This document shows, in pieces, positions 10,380-21,348 of a stretch of 64,000 nt of DNA (position 1 is the stretch's first letter; each line of letters begins with the position of its first letter). The notes below the pieces were generated by a model. The model saw nothing but the letters and a program-made list of their open reading frames with translations. It did not search any database and was not told the DNA's origin. The translations under genes and the position numbers were made by a program. The stretch comes from Sycon ciliatum (Eukaryota; Porifera; Calcarea; Leucosolenida; Sycettidae). Location of the stretch: the NCBI RefSeq assembly GCF_964019385.1, contig NC_088643.1, positions 2,196,755 through 2,260,754 on the forward strand, in the 5' to 3' direction.

Positions 10380-10600
10380 CAGGATTCTGCCCAAGACGAG
10401 GAGGGTATTCCCCAAGACCAGCAGCGTTTGATTTTCGCCGGCACGCAGTCGGAAGCAGGAGCCCACTCTTCACTTGGTACTTCGTCTCCGTGGTGGGATG
10501 CAGATTTTCGTCAACACTCTTCCTGGCTAGACAATCACTCTTTACGTCGCGCAAAGCGATGCTATCGACAATGTGAAGACCATGATTCAAGAGGAGGAGG
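10380..10600 (+). pseudogene. polyubiquitin pseudogene fragment
   Basis: Two tandem ubiquitin units are recognisable across frames. The first reads [14 protein letters not shown], matching the ubiquitin segment [14 protein letters not shown]. After an internal deletion and frame change, [19 protein letters not shown] follows, the typical unit-to-unit junction of polyubiquitin. A stop codon replaces a conserved Lys soon after. Weaker remains of TITLxV, SDxIDNVK and a degraded IQ(E)EEG segment follow. Deletions, a stop and a frameshift show it is dead. It sits upstream of LTR-retrotransposon debris, so it may be a retrocopy or a captured fragment. Confidence 0.78.
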
Positions 10601-10739
10601 GAGGTCATTTGTCTGACGCCGAGCTAGCCGCTCTGAGTGACCAGCTCAACCAAGATGAAGATAAAACCTGGCTTGCCCTCCGCCGTAGCTCCAGCCGCTA
10701 ACGCTAACGCTGATTCTAGGTATGGCATTTTCTTTCCTC

Positions 10740-11497
10740 TCTTCCTTCAGTCTCCCTGTTCTTTTCAGTCTTCCTTTATGCGAGTGTGTGAATCCAGTTT
10801 AGTTTGGTAGGCGTCTGATCATGGTGAGCCACGGCTTACCCAGCTAACGTGGGACAATGTGTGTGACAACGCCCCTTATAGGTATAGTGTATTCAGTTCG
10901 GTTTTTGACCTGCGATGTTCCTGGCGGGTTGTGCCAGCGTTGTGCAGCAAGAGTGCTGTGGTTTTTCAGGTCCTATTTGGAGGACAGTTCTTTCCCCTTT
11001 TGACCCCGTGAGATCGTGTGAACCTGGTGTGCTTCTACTTTATGATTTGTTATCAGTTCATTTCTTCTGTCTTCTCTAAACGTTATCATTTCCGATATAA
11101 TTTGCCATCTTCCGGTTGACGCTGTGTTCATAACTCTTCCCTAATTTTTTGAAAATCACGAGGGCGTGATTATCTGTAGGAAGGGAGGGTGTAGTATCCC
11201 TGCCCGACCAATACGGAAGTAGTACGGAACTAATACGGAGCTTTGCCTGATGTATAGTTAGTGTATCTCCGTATATAAGCGTACGGCGTCTGTTGCATAA
11301 AAGCTGCTGCGCTTTTTCTGTTTTAATTAGATTAGATTAGATTGGATAGCAATGAAAGCTAACTCGAAGAATAAGGATTCAACCTCTAGGTGAGCACCGG
11401 AGAGAAAGTTATTTATTTTGCCGCTTCTTCTTTCACTAACGATTATATCTCAGGTGTGTACCTGAAAGTAGAATAAAAGTAATTCTTGTTGATTTCA
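10740..11497 (+). mobile_element. LTR-retrotransposon 3' end with LTR
   Basis: A purine tract (GGAAGGGAGGG) immediately precedes TGTAGTATCC at 11190, the usual polypurine-tract/LTR junction. The tentative LTR (11190-11497) has a TATATAAGC box near 11273-11281 and an AATAAA near 11473. The internal part around 10810-10850 shares GATCATGGTGAGCCACGG with the LTR element at 53602-55872, so the two families are related. I find no 5' LTR or pol here. Confidence 0.55.
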
Positions 11498-11538
11498 CCG
11501 CGCCTACCACTCGGCTACCCATTACACTACATCACCAG

Positions 11539-11619
11539 TACATTTACCTGACTACATTGCTACATAAAGACTATAATTATGTAGCATTACATGTACATGT
11601 ATGTAGTCAGGTAAATGTA
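11539..11619. repeat. 81-bp palindromic MITE-like repeat
   Basis: ACATTTACCTGACTACAT and its inverted copy bound a short A/T-rich loop containing further GTAGCA/TGCTAC pairing. Confidence 0.75.
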
Positions 11620-11739
11620 GCATTAGTGCTAAAGGTATTACGTGTCTACAAAATCACAAAGTCATGTGCCGGTACAATACACGGCGTTTCACCTCATGGC
11701 TTTAGCGGATTGTTGCCAAATACCTGAGATTTTCCGACA

Positions 11740-12895
11740 TTATTCACTATGAAACTCGTTATGCCGCTCAAACGCGCTGACCCCGAGTCTGTGACATCCG
11801 GAGTGCCCCAGGGCTCCATTTTAGGTCCCCTGCTCTTCCTCACATACGTTAATGACCTCCCCTATTCAATTCCCAATATTTCTTTGTTTGCAGATGATAC
11901 CACTGTCCTTGCTTCCTCCCCATCTCACGCCACCCTCTACCCCAAAGTTCAGACCTGTATCAACGACATTGTTCACTGGATGAGCACTTGGTACCTTAAG
12001 CCAAATGTGACCAAAACCGAGCTCCTCCTTTTTCCCCCTCCCACAGATCCAGTGCCCATCTTCCACTTTCCCGATGATCACAGTCACCCTATCTCTGTAG
12101 CGCCCCACCATAAATACCTTGGCATTGTCATAGATTCCGCCCTCTCCTGGTCTCACCATGCTGATCATGTGTCGTCCAAAGTATGCCGATCTGTCGGCAT
12201 AATGTCAAGTCACTTGTCCCATTTGCCCAAAAATTGCCGGATTAATTTTTATAAATCATACATTCTTCCCCTCTTCACGTACGGCTTCCCTGCCTGGTCC
12301 ACCATTAACAAAACCCACATAGGTAAATTAGAAGTTCTCCATCGCCGTATACTGCGAATCATATTCCGTACTGATCGTTATATCTCAAATCTAGACTTGT
12401 ATGCTGCTGCATCCACTACCACTCTGCAACATTACCTTGATGCTTCCAAGTGCACCCTGGCACATTCAATTTTCCTTGACCAGCACCCTGCTCATTTACA
12501 ATCCCTTAATTGGTTCAATTCAGGTGGCACCACCCGAAGATGCGTTCGTCTCCACCTAGCTAGGTCTACCCTATTCGTAAATTCCCCTTTCTTTTCCTCC
12601 TACTCCACGTGGCTCCAACTGCCTCCCAGTGTTAGACAAGCTCCAGATATGCCCAAATTCCGTACCCTCGTCAGACAGCACTTCAGTATCTCCCAGTAAA
12701 CAAAGTCACAGTCACCACTTCCGCTACATAGCCCACTGAGCATCCCATTGCTTTGTAAGTTGCTAATCCCTTCCCACTTTGTGTACGTGCTCTTCATTTT
12801 CTTTTTTCTCTTCTTCCGTGGTTGGTCTCACCCTCTCCTCAATTCAATTGGCTGTCTTGACATGCCACGAGGTGCAGAAATAAATAAATAAATAA
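11740..12895 (+). pseudogene. non-LTR retrotransposon 3' fragment (reverse transcriptase)
   Basis: A 5'-truncated LINE. The open frame 11749-12699 (316 codons) starts inside the reverse transcriptase: SGVPQGSILGPLLFLTYVND is the conserved motif B region and FADDT is the catalytic motif C. It runs through the thumb region (LGIVIDSALSW) and a C-terminal helix-rich tail typical of CR1/jockey-like elements, ending at a stop. The 3' end is an (AAAT)n-type tail at 12880-12895. The endonuclease and the first RT motifs are missing, so it cannot move by itself. It lies inside the hAT-like element 7770-13003. Confidence 0.85.
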
Positions 12896-13029
12896 ACCTC
12901 ACATAATGCTCGTCTTGTTCCTTTCTAATGCTCCATAATGCTCTGATGCTCAGATAGTCTCATAATGCCGAATATAATGCCGGCATTATCCGCTGGACCC
13001 TGATGTTGGTCGGCGAAAAAGACAAAAGG

Positions 13030-13470
13030 TGTTGTGAACCCTTGTGATTCTCTAAATTGTCAGGATCAAACGACCACACGGCACAAGGACAACTAATAAT
13101 ATTTCTCTTCAACAGTATATTTCACTTGATCGAACATAATAACTACACTAATAACACCAGCTATTTATAGCATGCAAAAACAGCGTACATGTATATCAAA
13201 AACATACACATAATACCATGACATGACAGCGTATACAGCAAACCGCAACCCCCCCCCCCCCTCCACCCTACACAGTGGGTCCATTGTTATTAGGCATCTG
13301 CCTGTTTTGGTTTCTCCATTATAAATCAGGGAGTAGTACTACTCCCTGCTATAAATAAAAGAATACTACTACTACCAGGGGGGTTATGTACTCTTGGTAC
13401 TACTAAACAGCGCATATAGCGTATGCCATGCAGCAAACATCAGCAGTAGCCAGTACGGCGGAGTCAAGTA
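13030..13470. repeat. dispersed repeat copy A (possible solo LTR, minus)
   Basis: Shares blocks in the same order with 61756-62030: GAACCC..ATGATTCT, CGACCACACGGCAC, CTCTTCAACAGTATATTTCA and a final GTACGGCGGAGTC/TGACGGCGGAGTC. A poly-C run at 13248-13261 interrupts this copy. It could be a degenerate solo LTR. Confidence 0.6.
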
Positions 13471-13474
13471 GTTA

Positions 13475-13659
13475 CAGTGAAACCTCGTTAGGAAGAACAC
13501 TGATAAGACAAATGTTTGCCTAAGAAGAACTAGTACTCGTAACTGTATTGGATAAAACCATGTGTATTCACTGGGTAAAACATATGGATAAGGAGAACTC
13601 CCGTTATTGCCAACAAATATCATCGGTCCCTTGGTGTTCGTCCTAAAGAGGTTTGACTG
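13475..13659. mobile_element. Tc1/mariner-type MITE
   Basis: Terminal inverted repeats CAGTGAAACCTCGTTAGGA and, from the right, CAGTCAAACCTCTTTAGGA are flanked by TA on both sides. This is the classic CAGT(N)AAACCTC signature of pogo/Tigger MITEs. Confidence 0.88.
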
Positions 13660-13689
13660 TACATTACAACATTGCAACGAATACATGTA

Positions 13690-13830
13690 CTTGACAATCA
13701 GCTCATGCGATTACAATGCACAACACTGACCGTCAGTGACCGACGGTACTGACGTTCTACAACTAACTGGCTATCAGCTCTAGCACGTCTTGGGTGTGCA
13801 CTCCAACAGCCTTGCCACTACTTGGAAGGT
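13690..13830. repeat. dispersed repeat R1, copy 1 (minus)
   Basis: Contains CAATCAGCTCATGCGAT and GGTACTGACGTTCTACAACT, which recur at 37140-37600, 39095-40470 (split) and 47516-47665. Copies share an outer end with a TATAGAAAAGAAAAAGGACC motif. Confidence 0.75.
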
Positions 13831-13869
13831 TCACATGTTCGCATAACTTCCCCTTCATTAGATCTTTGG

Positions 13870-14340
13870 CTTGTGCTTGTTTTGGTTGCGCTCACTTTCC
13901 GATCCAATGTTTCGGAACGGAACGGAAGGATTGGATACAGCTACGAGTAAACCAATAAGTCGCTGAAACGGTCACTCACTTCCTTTCAGTCCTAGTCGTA
14001 CCCAAAAAGGGACATCGAGCTTGATTGATTGTGCCAAAATTGGTGTAGACCTAGATTGGGTGTTGAGTTTTCGAGACCGCATAGGAAGACACGGAGGGAA
14101 CCAGGGATTCCGCAAAGACACTTCTCACCTTATATAAACCGCTCCGGGAGCGGTCCTGAAAGACCCTTCGACTGGTGCACTGGTGCAGTACAAAACGAGA
14201 TGCTCGAGCGCATTTTGTGATGACGGATGCCAACGAGTGCGCACAAGCGCCACTTTTCTGGCTCCGACGAGATAAGCGAATACATTTCGTTCTCTTCGCG
14301 AGCCTTTGGAGCGCTCCACCAACTAGTCCTTTTAAAGAAC
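13870..14340 (+). repeat. dispersed repeat R2, copy 1, with RT tail remnant
   Basis: Homologous to 19410-19830 and 20380-20760. Shared blocks include GGTGTTGAGTT, GACCGCATAGGAAGA and ACAAAACGAGATGCTCGAGC. The latter, read in frame with TTCTCTTCGCGAGCC and GGAGCGCTCCACC, resembles the C-terminal tail of a non-LTR reverse transcriptase (SFSSRASLxWNA pattern, seen better at 45500-45733). Confidence 0.7.
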
Positions 14341-14445
14341 GTAAGGATGCTTTAGATTTTGCCGCTCAGGTTTTGTATTGCCGAGCATGTAACAGCACGA
14401 GAATGGAAGTTCAAGAACCCACCCCTCCCCAAGAAATCATAAACT

Positions 14446-17400
14446 GTGATGTTGAATTCACACGCACCCATCTTTTTTCCCACTAGGACCACATCGACAC
14501 CATCATCTAACAGTGTGTCAGGGCAACTGAACCCAGATGCACCTACCTTCACTCTCCCATCACCATACGATAACTCAGCCTTCATACCAAACAAACATCC
14601 CCATCATATCCGGCTAGCCACAACCAAAGCTTGCAGCTGGTACCCAAAGGCCGATGAAATTAATAACATATTTGGTACTTCAGACATGGACATATTAGGC
14701 ATCACCGAAACCTGGCTAACTCAGAAAATTCCTAACTCTGTATTATTGCCAACTGCCGCTTTTGACATAGTGCGAAGAGACCGCCCATCTCATGTCGCTC
14801 TGCGTGGCGGTGGTGTTGCTTTCTTACTCCGACCAGGACTCGTCTACGTCAGACGAGCAGATCTCGAGCCTGCCAACACCAACCGTTAAATCCTATGCAT
14901 TCAACTAAAAAATGGCCACAAAGATGTCTATATTTTCTGCTGTTATCGGCCACCAAGGCAGGATCATTCAACCTTCCTCTCTGGCTTGCGTCAGTCCATC
15001 TCTTCCATTACGACACTACGGCTTCCATTGTCATCCTCCGTGACTTTAATGCTCGGCACAACGAATGGTATAGGTAGGACCCGAACACTGCTGCTGGAAG
15101 ATGCCTTGTCGAACTGCTGGATGATACTGGTTTTACACAACTTGTACGCGACCACCCAGCACGTGTCTCCGCCGCAGGTCAGAGCTCTTCTCTCCTGGAC
15201 CTTGTTCTCTGTACCCAACCATTCCTCATCCACAACCTCACCACACTTCCCCCTGTCTCTGATCACTGTCCCGTGGTATTTGATCTCGCAATACCGACTC
15301 GTTCCCAGCAACCAGTGCACTCTGATATGCTCGTGAATAACTATGCAGCCACAGACTGGCCCGCACTTAATAACCACCTTTGGAGCCTCCCTCTTCTCGC
15401 TGCTGTACAAGAAGCCATTAGTACAGATGAAGCATGGGTCTCCTGGCGAACACTAGTTGACACATCATCTTTTGTTCCGAAGGTTAGAAAACGAACAAAT
15501 CGTTATGGAAAGCCTTGGTTCACCTCTGTGCACCATCGCCTCCGTCAACGTCGAGATCGACTATTTGCTGCAGCAAAACGCGTCAATACCTCTGAGTGCT
15601 GGGCTGCTTATCGCATTTCAAGGAACTGCCTCGTCGCTGCCATCCGTAAAGCTAAACGTCACTTCTACGACCAGATGTCAGAAGGCCTTCATGCAGATCG
15701 AGGATCTTATGACTGGTGGAAGAGAGTCAAGAAAATGTGCCACATCAATTGTTCTCGCACCCCTATACCTGATATCCAAGGAGTCGATACCTTAGCGGTT
15801 ACCGACCCTGAGAAAGCGAACATCTTCTGTAAACAGTTCTCCAAGAATAGTCAAGCTACACCGTCGTCGGATGCAGATTATCGTGATCTCGCCATGCCTT
15901 CTTCTTCGGAAACATTTTGCTGTCCGCTCTCTGTCTATCGTAGAAGTATTCAAGGCACTGTCGACCCTAAGTGTGCGAAAGTCTACAGCTGGCAGTCTTC
16001 CTAACAGGATCCTACGAGAGACAGCAGAAGTGCTCGCCCAGTCCCTCACTGCTCTCTTTAACCGCTGCACCACTTACCGATCCCAACCCCTTGAGTGGAA
16101 AGTTGCAATCGTTACCCCAATTTAGAAGGGTAAGGGAAGTCGCAATGACCCTGCTAACTACCGGCCGGTATCTCTGCTGAATGGTGTGGCAAAATGCTAC
16201 GAAGCGTTAATCAGCCGCCAGGTGTACGCGTTTGTAGCGAAACACAAACTACTGTCGCCGAAACAGTTCGCGTTTCGCCACCACCGAAGCACGGTTGACC
16301 GACTTGTGTATGTCACATCAACTGTCAGCTCTGCATTTGATAACCGGGCCCAGTGTGATGCCGTCTTTCTTGATTTATCGAAGGCATTTGATCGTACCAG
16401 CCATCGCCTCCTAGCCTCATGTCTGTCCGGTTGGTGTGCACCTGACTCATTCGCGTGGCTGATGGACTTCCTGGAAGGCCGATCGATGTCTGTGCGGGTC
16501 GGCACTGCATTATCAACCCATATGTCGCTCACCGCTGGTGTGCCACAAGGCTCCCACCTAGGCCCTCTTTTACAGTATTCAACCTTTCTATCAACTCCCT
16601 TCCCAGCATTCCCCAATCCAGCGATCTGACTCTGTTTGCGGATGATTCCAACATGGTCTGCGTTTCTCCGCCTACTGTCGTACCCGCCGCGCACACTGCC
16701 TCCCTGCAACTAGACCTTGATAGATGTGTGAACTGGTCCCATAAAGCTGAAGCAGTTTTCAATGCTAACAAATGTGTCCATGTTCCCTTTTGCAGACCTA
16801 AATCAAACCCACCTGATCCCAGGACCGTCACCATGGCCGGTACGTTACTGACCCTGCCCTCTTCCCACCGCCATCTGGGCATCATCCTCACTCCTTCACT
16901 CAATCTGTCCCCCCATATTCAACACATTACAACCAAATTTCGAGGTCGGGTTTTTATTTTAAACCACATGTCCAACTTCCTTCCTTTTCCTGCTGTGAAT
17001 CTTTTTGTATAAATGTTATGTTCGTCCCCTCCTTGAATATGCTGTTCCCGTTTGGATGTTTTCCGTTTCAGCCACCATGTCCACAACCCTACTGCTGCTA
17101 GAGCATACTTAAATAGTAAACTCAAGCGTCGGCCTGACTGGACGACTTCCAAAGAAGACCTCTATGTTCTGTCCTCTTGGGTATCTTTAGCATGGCGACG
17201 GCAGATTCTTGGCCTTGTCTATTTCCATCATGTATTTTCCCAATACCCCTCCTTGTTGTCTCACTTCCAGCTACCCTCTTACCAAAGCAGTATTTAGTAT
17301 TGCTGTTCGTCGGTATAATTCGCAATCTATGTTTTCTTTGAAAGGTATTCCTGACTTTTGTGTCTAGGCTAACCACATCTATGATAGTTTCAATAGTTTG

Positions 17401-17632
17401 TGTATATGTCAGTTATAGTAGTCCCCAATGCTGCTTTTCTAATTCTCATTATGATTAGCATGCAATGTACTACCCGAAGTACTGAATTTACTTCTTCTGT
17501 ACTCTATATTCTAATGTATCTTCTACCTCTTCTCCCTTACGAACATACTTTCTCATTTACCATACTTACTTAGGAGACTCCCTTCGATAGGCACCTATTT
17601 GCCTCTGGAGGATCCGTGAAATAAAAATCAAT
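14446..17632 (+). pseudogene. decayed non-LTR retrotransposon (endonuclease + RT)
   Basis: A nearly complete but frameshifted CR1/jockey-like element. Its apurinic-type endonuclease is recognisable from 14446 (DILGITETWLT, GGGVAFLLR) to about 15075 (a DFNARHNEW motif). The middle part runs through 15273-16004. Reverse transcriptase motifs follow in shifting frames: KQFAFRHHRSTVDRL, VFLDLSKAFDRTSH, LTAGVPQGSHLGPLL (about 16530-16570) and FADDSN (about 16640). A thumb region continues to about 17000 and a degraded C-terminus to 17400. At least four frameshifts and an internal TAG are present. The A-rich AATAAAAATCAATAAAAAAA tail at 17621-17645 is the target of the next element. Confidence 0.85.
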
Positions 17633-17745
17633 AAAAAAATCAATAATCGACGTGGAGACAACAATTTTATAATAGCTATAAAGAGAACAAATTCTGCTGT
17701 CATCGCCACACTACAACAAAGTCATGAAGGTTTACCAAAATCGAT

Positions 17746-17765
17746 TTTCTTGTCACAATCATCAG
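17746..17765 (-). ncRNA. hammerhead-like core
   Basis: Minus strand: CTGATGA-TTGTGACAA-GAAA, with a 3-bp TTG/CAA stem II. It lies in the left arm of the Penelope-like element. Confidence 0.4.
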
Positions 17766-18046
17766 TGGAAATCCGTGACTGAAGAGTAACCATGCTGAAT
17801 CAATGATTAATATACATTCAATAATGTGTTACGAGAACAAAACAAAGTGCTAAAATAGAATGAGGGAAGGTGAGACAATAGAAGTGAAGTGAGAGCTAAG
17901 TGCAACAGGGGTGAGGAACTAATTACAACGCTAGAACTGTGTATTGAGACAAACAATCATGCTGTGCACCTACGAAAACAATCTTAACGCAACTACATGT
18001 TTCTTCTGCTTACAAAGATCAGGCTTATGCAGACGAATACAAACAG

Positions 18047-18661
18047 GTGAATATGGAAGAGGCAAGCACTGAACATGAACAAGGAGAAAGAAAGCTGAAG
18101 GGAACGGAATTCAACAGAGAAAACAACACGATCAACATTCAAAGACCTAGACGTTCAACGGCTAATTATTCAATGAATTATTACAGTACTGGATGTCAAG
18201 CACCGGCGAAGACACTGGGAACAGAAGATTTAACAACAACAGGAACAACAACAATAACAACAACAACAATGGTAACAAATTACCATCAAGATCAAAGGAG
18301 GAGTCAACGAACAGAGATTAAGCAACATGAAGCGAGCCTGGGACCGATCGGTGTGGATGAGGAGAATGACACGGGGGACGACACTGAGGACGAGTTGGAA
18401 GATGAGACGGAGGACGAGGTTGCGGTTGGTGGAGACGAGGAATCGGATGGTGATTGTGATCGTAAGAAGTCTGCCGTTTTTCTTCATCTGTTGTCTCACC
18501 CTAAGTGTCTGCAGGTGTATGATGATTTTAGTTTTTCTGTTCTTTGTCGTGCACGTTACGCTAGTCAGTTGAAAGTACTTGAGGCTGTTTGTATTCGTCT
18601 GCATAAGCCTGATCTTTGTAAGCAGAAGAAACATGTAGTTGCGTTAAGATTGTTTTCGTAG
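18047..18661 (+). CDS. Penelope-like GIY-YIG endonuclease C-terminal half with linker
   Basis: 204 codons. Residues 30-50 hold RPRRSTANYSMNYYSTG, a motif shared with 49494-50483. A Thr/Asn-rich stretch then an acidic stretch (DDTEDELEDETEDE) follow. From about residue 138 the sequence is the distal half of a PLE GIY-YIG domain: a CLQVYDDFSFSVLCRARY block, then KVLEAVCIRLHKPDLCKQ with the family's conserved catalytic Glu in LEAV, and a hydrophobic end LRLF. The proximal half (GIY..YIG and the catalytic Arg) and the reverse transcriptase are missing, so this copy is truncated. Much of the 5' part of the frame overlaps the left arm. Confidence 0.75.
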   Translation: MNMEEASTEHEQGERKLKGTEFNRENNTINIQRPRRSTANYSMNYYSTGCQAPAKTLGTEDLTTTGTTTITTTTMVTNYHQDQRRSQRTEIKQHEASLGPIGVDEENDTGDDTEDELEDETEDEVAVGGDEESDGDCDRKKSAVFLHLLSHPKCLQVYDDFSFSVLCRARYASQLKVLEAVCIRLHKPDLCKQKKHVVALRLFS

Positions 18662-18865
18662 GTGCACAGCATGATTGTTTGTCTCAATACACAGTTCTAG
18701 CGTTGTAATTAGTTCCTCACCCCTGTTGCACTTAGCTCTCACTTCACTTCTATTGTCTCACCTTCCCTCATTCTATTTTAGCACTTTGTTTTGTTCTAGT
18801 AACACATTATTGAATGTATATTAATCATTGATTCAGCATGGTTACTCTTCAGTCACGGCTTTCCA

Positions 18866-18885
18866 CTGATGATTGTGACAAGAAA
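18866..18885 (+). ncRNA. hammerhead-like core
   Basis: Plus-strand twin of the core at 17746: CTGATGA-TTGTGACAA-GAAA, in the right arm. Confidence 0.4.
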
Positions 18886-18984
18886 ATCGATTTTGGTAAA
18901 CCTTCATGACTTTGTTGTAGTGTGGCGATGACAGCAGAATTTGTTCTCTTTATAGCTATTAAAAAAATCAATATTGTCCTAATC

Positions 18985-20760
18985 AATTCCGACAAGTTGT
19001 CTGTTTCCTCTCCCCTTCTGTTCAACAATATAATTATTGAAATCTTTTGAGTTTCCCGTTGGCTGTGACTTGTAACTGCATTCATGCTTTGCCAGGTAAT
19101 TTTTATGAACCACGTTTCGTACAGTAACTGGGCTTCGGCGAAATGCTCCGCCTCTTTTTCTCTCTCAGTCCCTTTCTGATGACCTTGAGGTATTTTGTCA
19201 CGACCTGTTTGACCCTATTTGAAGTTATATATTGTACTCCTGTGGTTTAGAAAAAGAGTCGTGCATCAGTCAAGACAAGTGTCAAGTCAGTCGGCAGGAA
19301 TTACTCTGAAACGCCTGTTTGTTTAATTTCCTCTTGAAAGTGGCTCTGTCGAAAGTGTAATCCATGCAAAAACAAACCGTCAAAAGCAAAAACAAAACAA
19401 AAAATGGCCTTCCTGGATGCAGGACGAAAGGAGTGGAGATAGCTACGAGCAATAAGTCGCAGAAGCGGTACCTCCTTTCAGTCATGGCCGTACCCAAAAG
19501 GGCCTCCAGTTTGTTCGATTGTTCCGAAATTGTTGTAGACTTTGATTGGGTGTTGAGTTCTCGAGACCGCATAGGAAGATCAAGAGAGAATCAGGGCTTA
19601 CACAAAGACATTTCTCACCTTATAAGAAACGCTTCGAGAGCGATTTTGAAAGACCCTTTGACTGGTGCGGTACAAAACGAGATGCTCGAGCGCAGTTGAC
19701 GGATGCCGACGAGTGCGCGTGTGAGCCACTTATCTGGCTGCCACGAGAAAGCGGATTCATTTCGTTCTCTTCGCGAGCCTCATTGCTTTGGAATGCTCCA
19801 CCAGTTAGTGCATAATAAACACGCAAGGATGCTTCCGCGTGTCTTAAACCTTTCCAAGTTGTCTGTTTTTCTCGCGCCTTCAGTTCGACAATGTATTTTA
19901 TACTGTTTGCGTTTCCCGTTGACTGTAGTTTGTGACTGTATTCAAGCTTTACCAGCTAGTTTTTTATTATAAGCCACGTTTCTTGCAGTAAGTGGGCTTC
20001 AAAGAAATGCTCCACCCATTCTTGTCTCTCACTCGCTTTCTGAGGACCCTCAATTGTTTCCTGTTCGACCCTCTTTGAAGTTACCCGTATACAATGTACT
20101 GCTGAGGCAGCGAACTAAAATATAAACAAAAACAAAGCAAAAACAAAAAAAGAGTAGGGATTCAGAAAAAGTCGTGAGTCAGCCCAGTGTCACGTCAGTC
20201 GGCATGAAGGGCGAGCTCCTACATTTGGAGCAAACACCTTATTCGCCAACAGACTTTTGTTTAGAAAATTTGCCAAAGACTTGGTGGTTAAAAAATATTA
20301 ATTTTGTTTATTTTGCCGGTGAAAGGCCGCAAAATACTAAAGTCAAAAACAATACAAAAATGGCCTTTCTAATTCCTGGGTTCAGGACGAAAGGAGTTGA
20401 GACAACTACAGTCTACATGTACATATGTACCAGCAGTATAAGTCGCTGAAGAGGTCCCTCACTTCCTGTCACTCATGGCGTACCCAAAAGGGCCTACAGT
20501 TTGATTGATTGTTCCAAAATTGGTGTAGAGCTTGGTTGGATGTTGAGTTCTCGTAACCGCATAGGAAGACCCGGAGGGAACCAGGGCTTGCGCAAGACCC
20601 TTTCTCACCTTATAAATACCGCTCCGGGAGCAGTTCTGAAAGACCCTTTCAGCCTTTGACTGGGGGAGTACAAAACGAGATGCTCGAGCGCATTTTGTGC
20701 TGACCGATGCCGAAGAGAGCGCACAGGAGCTCGTGTGAGCCACTGTTCTGGCTCCCACGG
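18985..20760 (+). repeat. tandem duplication of an ~870-bp repeat R2 unit
   Basis: Two diverged copies lie head to tail (about 18985-19850 and 19855-20760). Both contain CAAGTTGTCTGTTT, GTTTCCCGTTG, an ACCACGTTTC/GCCACGTTTC segment, a GTCAGTCGGCA segment and then the RT-tail block found at 13870-14340. Reading SFSSRASLLWNAPP near 19760-19805 identifies non-LTR RT C-terminal remains. No intact gene is present. Confidence 0.7.
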
Positions 20761-20881
20761 CACAAGCGACACCACAAATGGACCAGCTAGGGAATGGAAA
20801 GCTCTCCTTGACGCTGCAGTTGGAAAGATATAACGGAAGGTCCGGGCTTACACGGTAACATCAGTTATCATTCTTCTTCAG

Positions 20882-20995
20882 CTTGCTGGACGTGAGACTG
20901 TTCTGATTCAGAGCGACAAAAGGAAAGTAGAAACGTTGTCCCCGCCAATGGGAATTGTTTACAAAGCGAACAACATGAAGCCTCCGTTCGTGCCG
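20882..20995 (+). CDS. candidate host exon, unknown protein
   Basis: A 114-nt stretch with a strong acceptor (CATTCTTCTTCAG) and a GTACGT donor, open in only one frame (38 codons, phase 0 at both ends; begins LAGRETVLIQSDKRK, ends KPPFVP). I do not recognise the product. It is followed in phase by the candidate exon at 21349, so the two may belong to one plus-strand gene, perhaps the LRR gene further right. Confidence 0.4.
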
Positions 20996-21348
20996 GTACG
21001 TACTGCACCTCTCGAGTTGTTCCCATCCCCCTACTCATCATTCGTTTGGTGCTTTGACTTACTGTCTCTATCTCTCGTGGCTTTCCCTTACCTAACCGGA
21101 GTTAGGCATATTTAGAATTCTCTTTATGAAGTGAACTACTTTCAATCAGTGCCTCCAACTAATGACTGTGTATTGGGGCTCCCCGCTCAGTACTGTGCAG
21201 CACAGTTTGTGCGTGAAGTGTGTGATTACAGCGAGGCCGGCTGCGTTCCAACAGGCCGTGGTGTTGAGCTGCTGTGTGGACACGGGATTAATTAATTGTA
21301 CTGTGTGATTTGTAATATTCCTAATTATGCTTCTTCATTTGCTTGCAG

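Larger units (their letters stand above)
7770..13003. mobile_element. hAT-like element filled with nested insertions
   Basis: The left end CAGTTAGGGTCCAGCGG and the right end (reverse complement CAGGGTCCAGCGG) are inverted repeats followed inward by ATAATGC motifs. TGTTGGAC (7762-7769) and TGTTGGTC (13004-13011) flank them, an 8-bp duplication with one mismatch. If this pairing is right, one element encloses a Penelope-like unit (7848-9158), ubiquitin and LTR debris, and a non-LTR fragment (11740-12895). The pairing is an inference because the ends are 5.2 kb apart and the left end has a 4-base insertion. Confidence 0.55.
17646..18960 (+). mobile_element. Penelope-like element with inverted terminal arms
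   Basis: Left (17646 to about 18050) and right (about 18590-18960) arms are near-perfect inverted repeats of about 370-400 bp around a single reading frame. AAAAAAATCAATA, 13 bp, is duplicated exactly at both flanks (17633-17645 and 18961-18973), so the whole structure inserted as one unit. Each arm has a CTGATGA..GAAA core. The inverted right arm includes the end of the coding sequence, as in 5'-truncated PLE copies joined to an inverted partial copy. Confidence 0.88.

Noticed and set aside
10089..10616. 175-codon plus-strand frame as a protein gene
   Set aside because: The recognisable ubiquitin residues change frame within it. The frame is a by-product of a decayed pseudogene.
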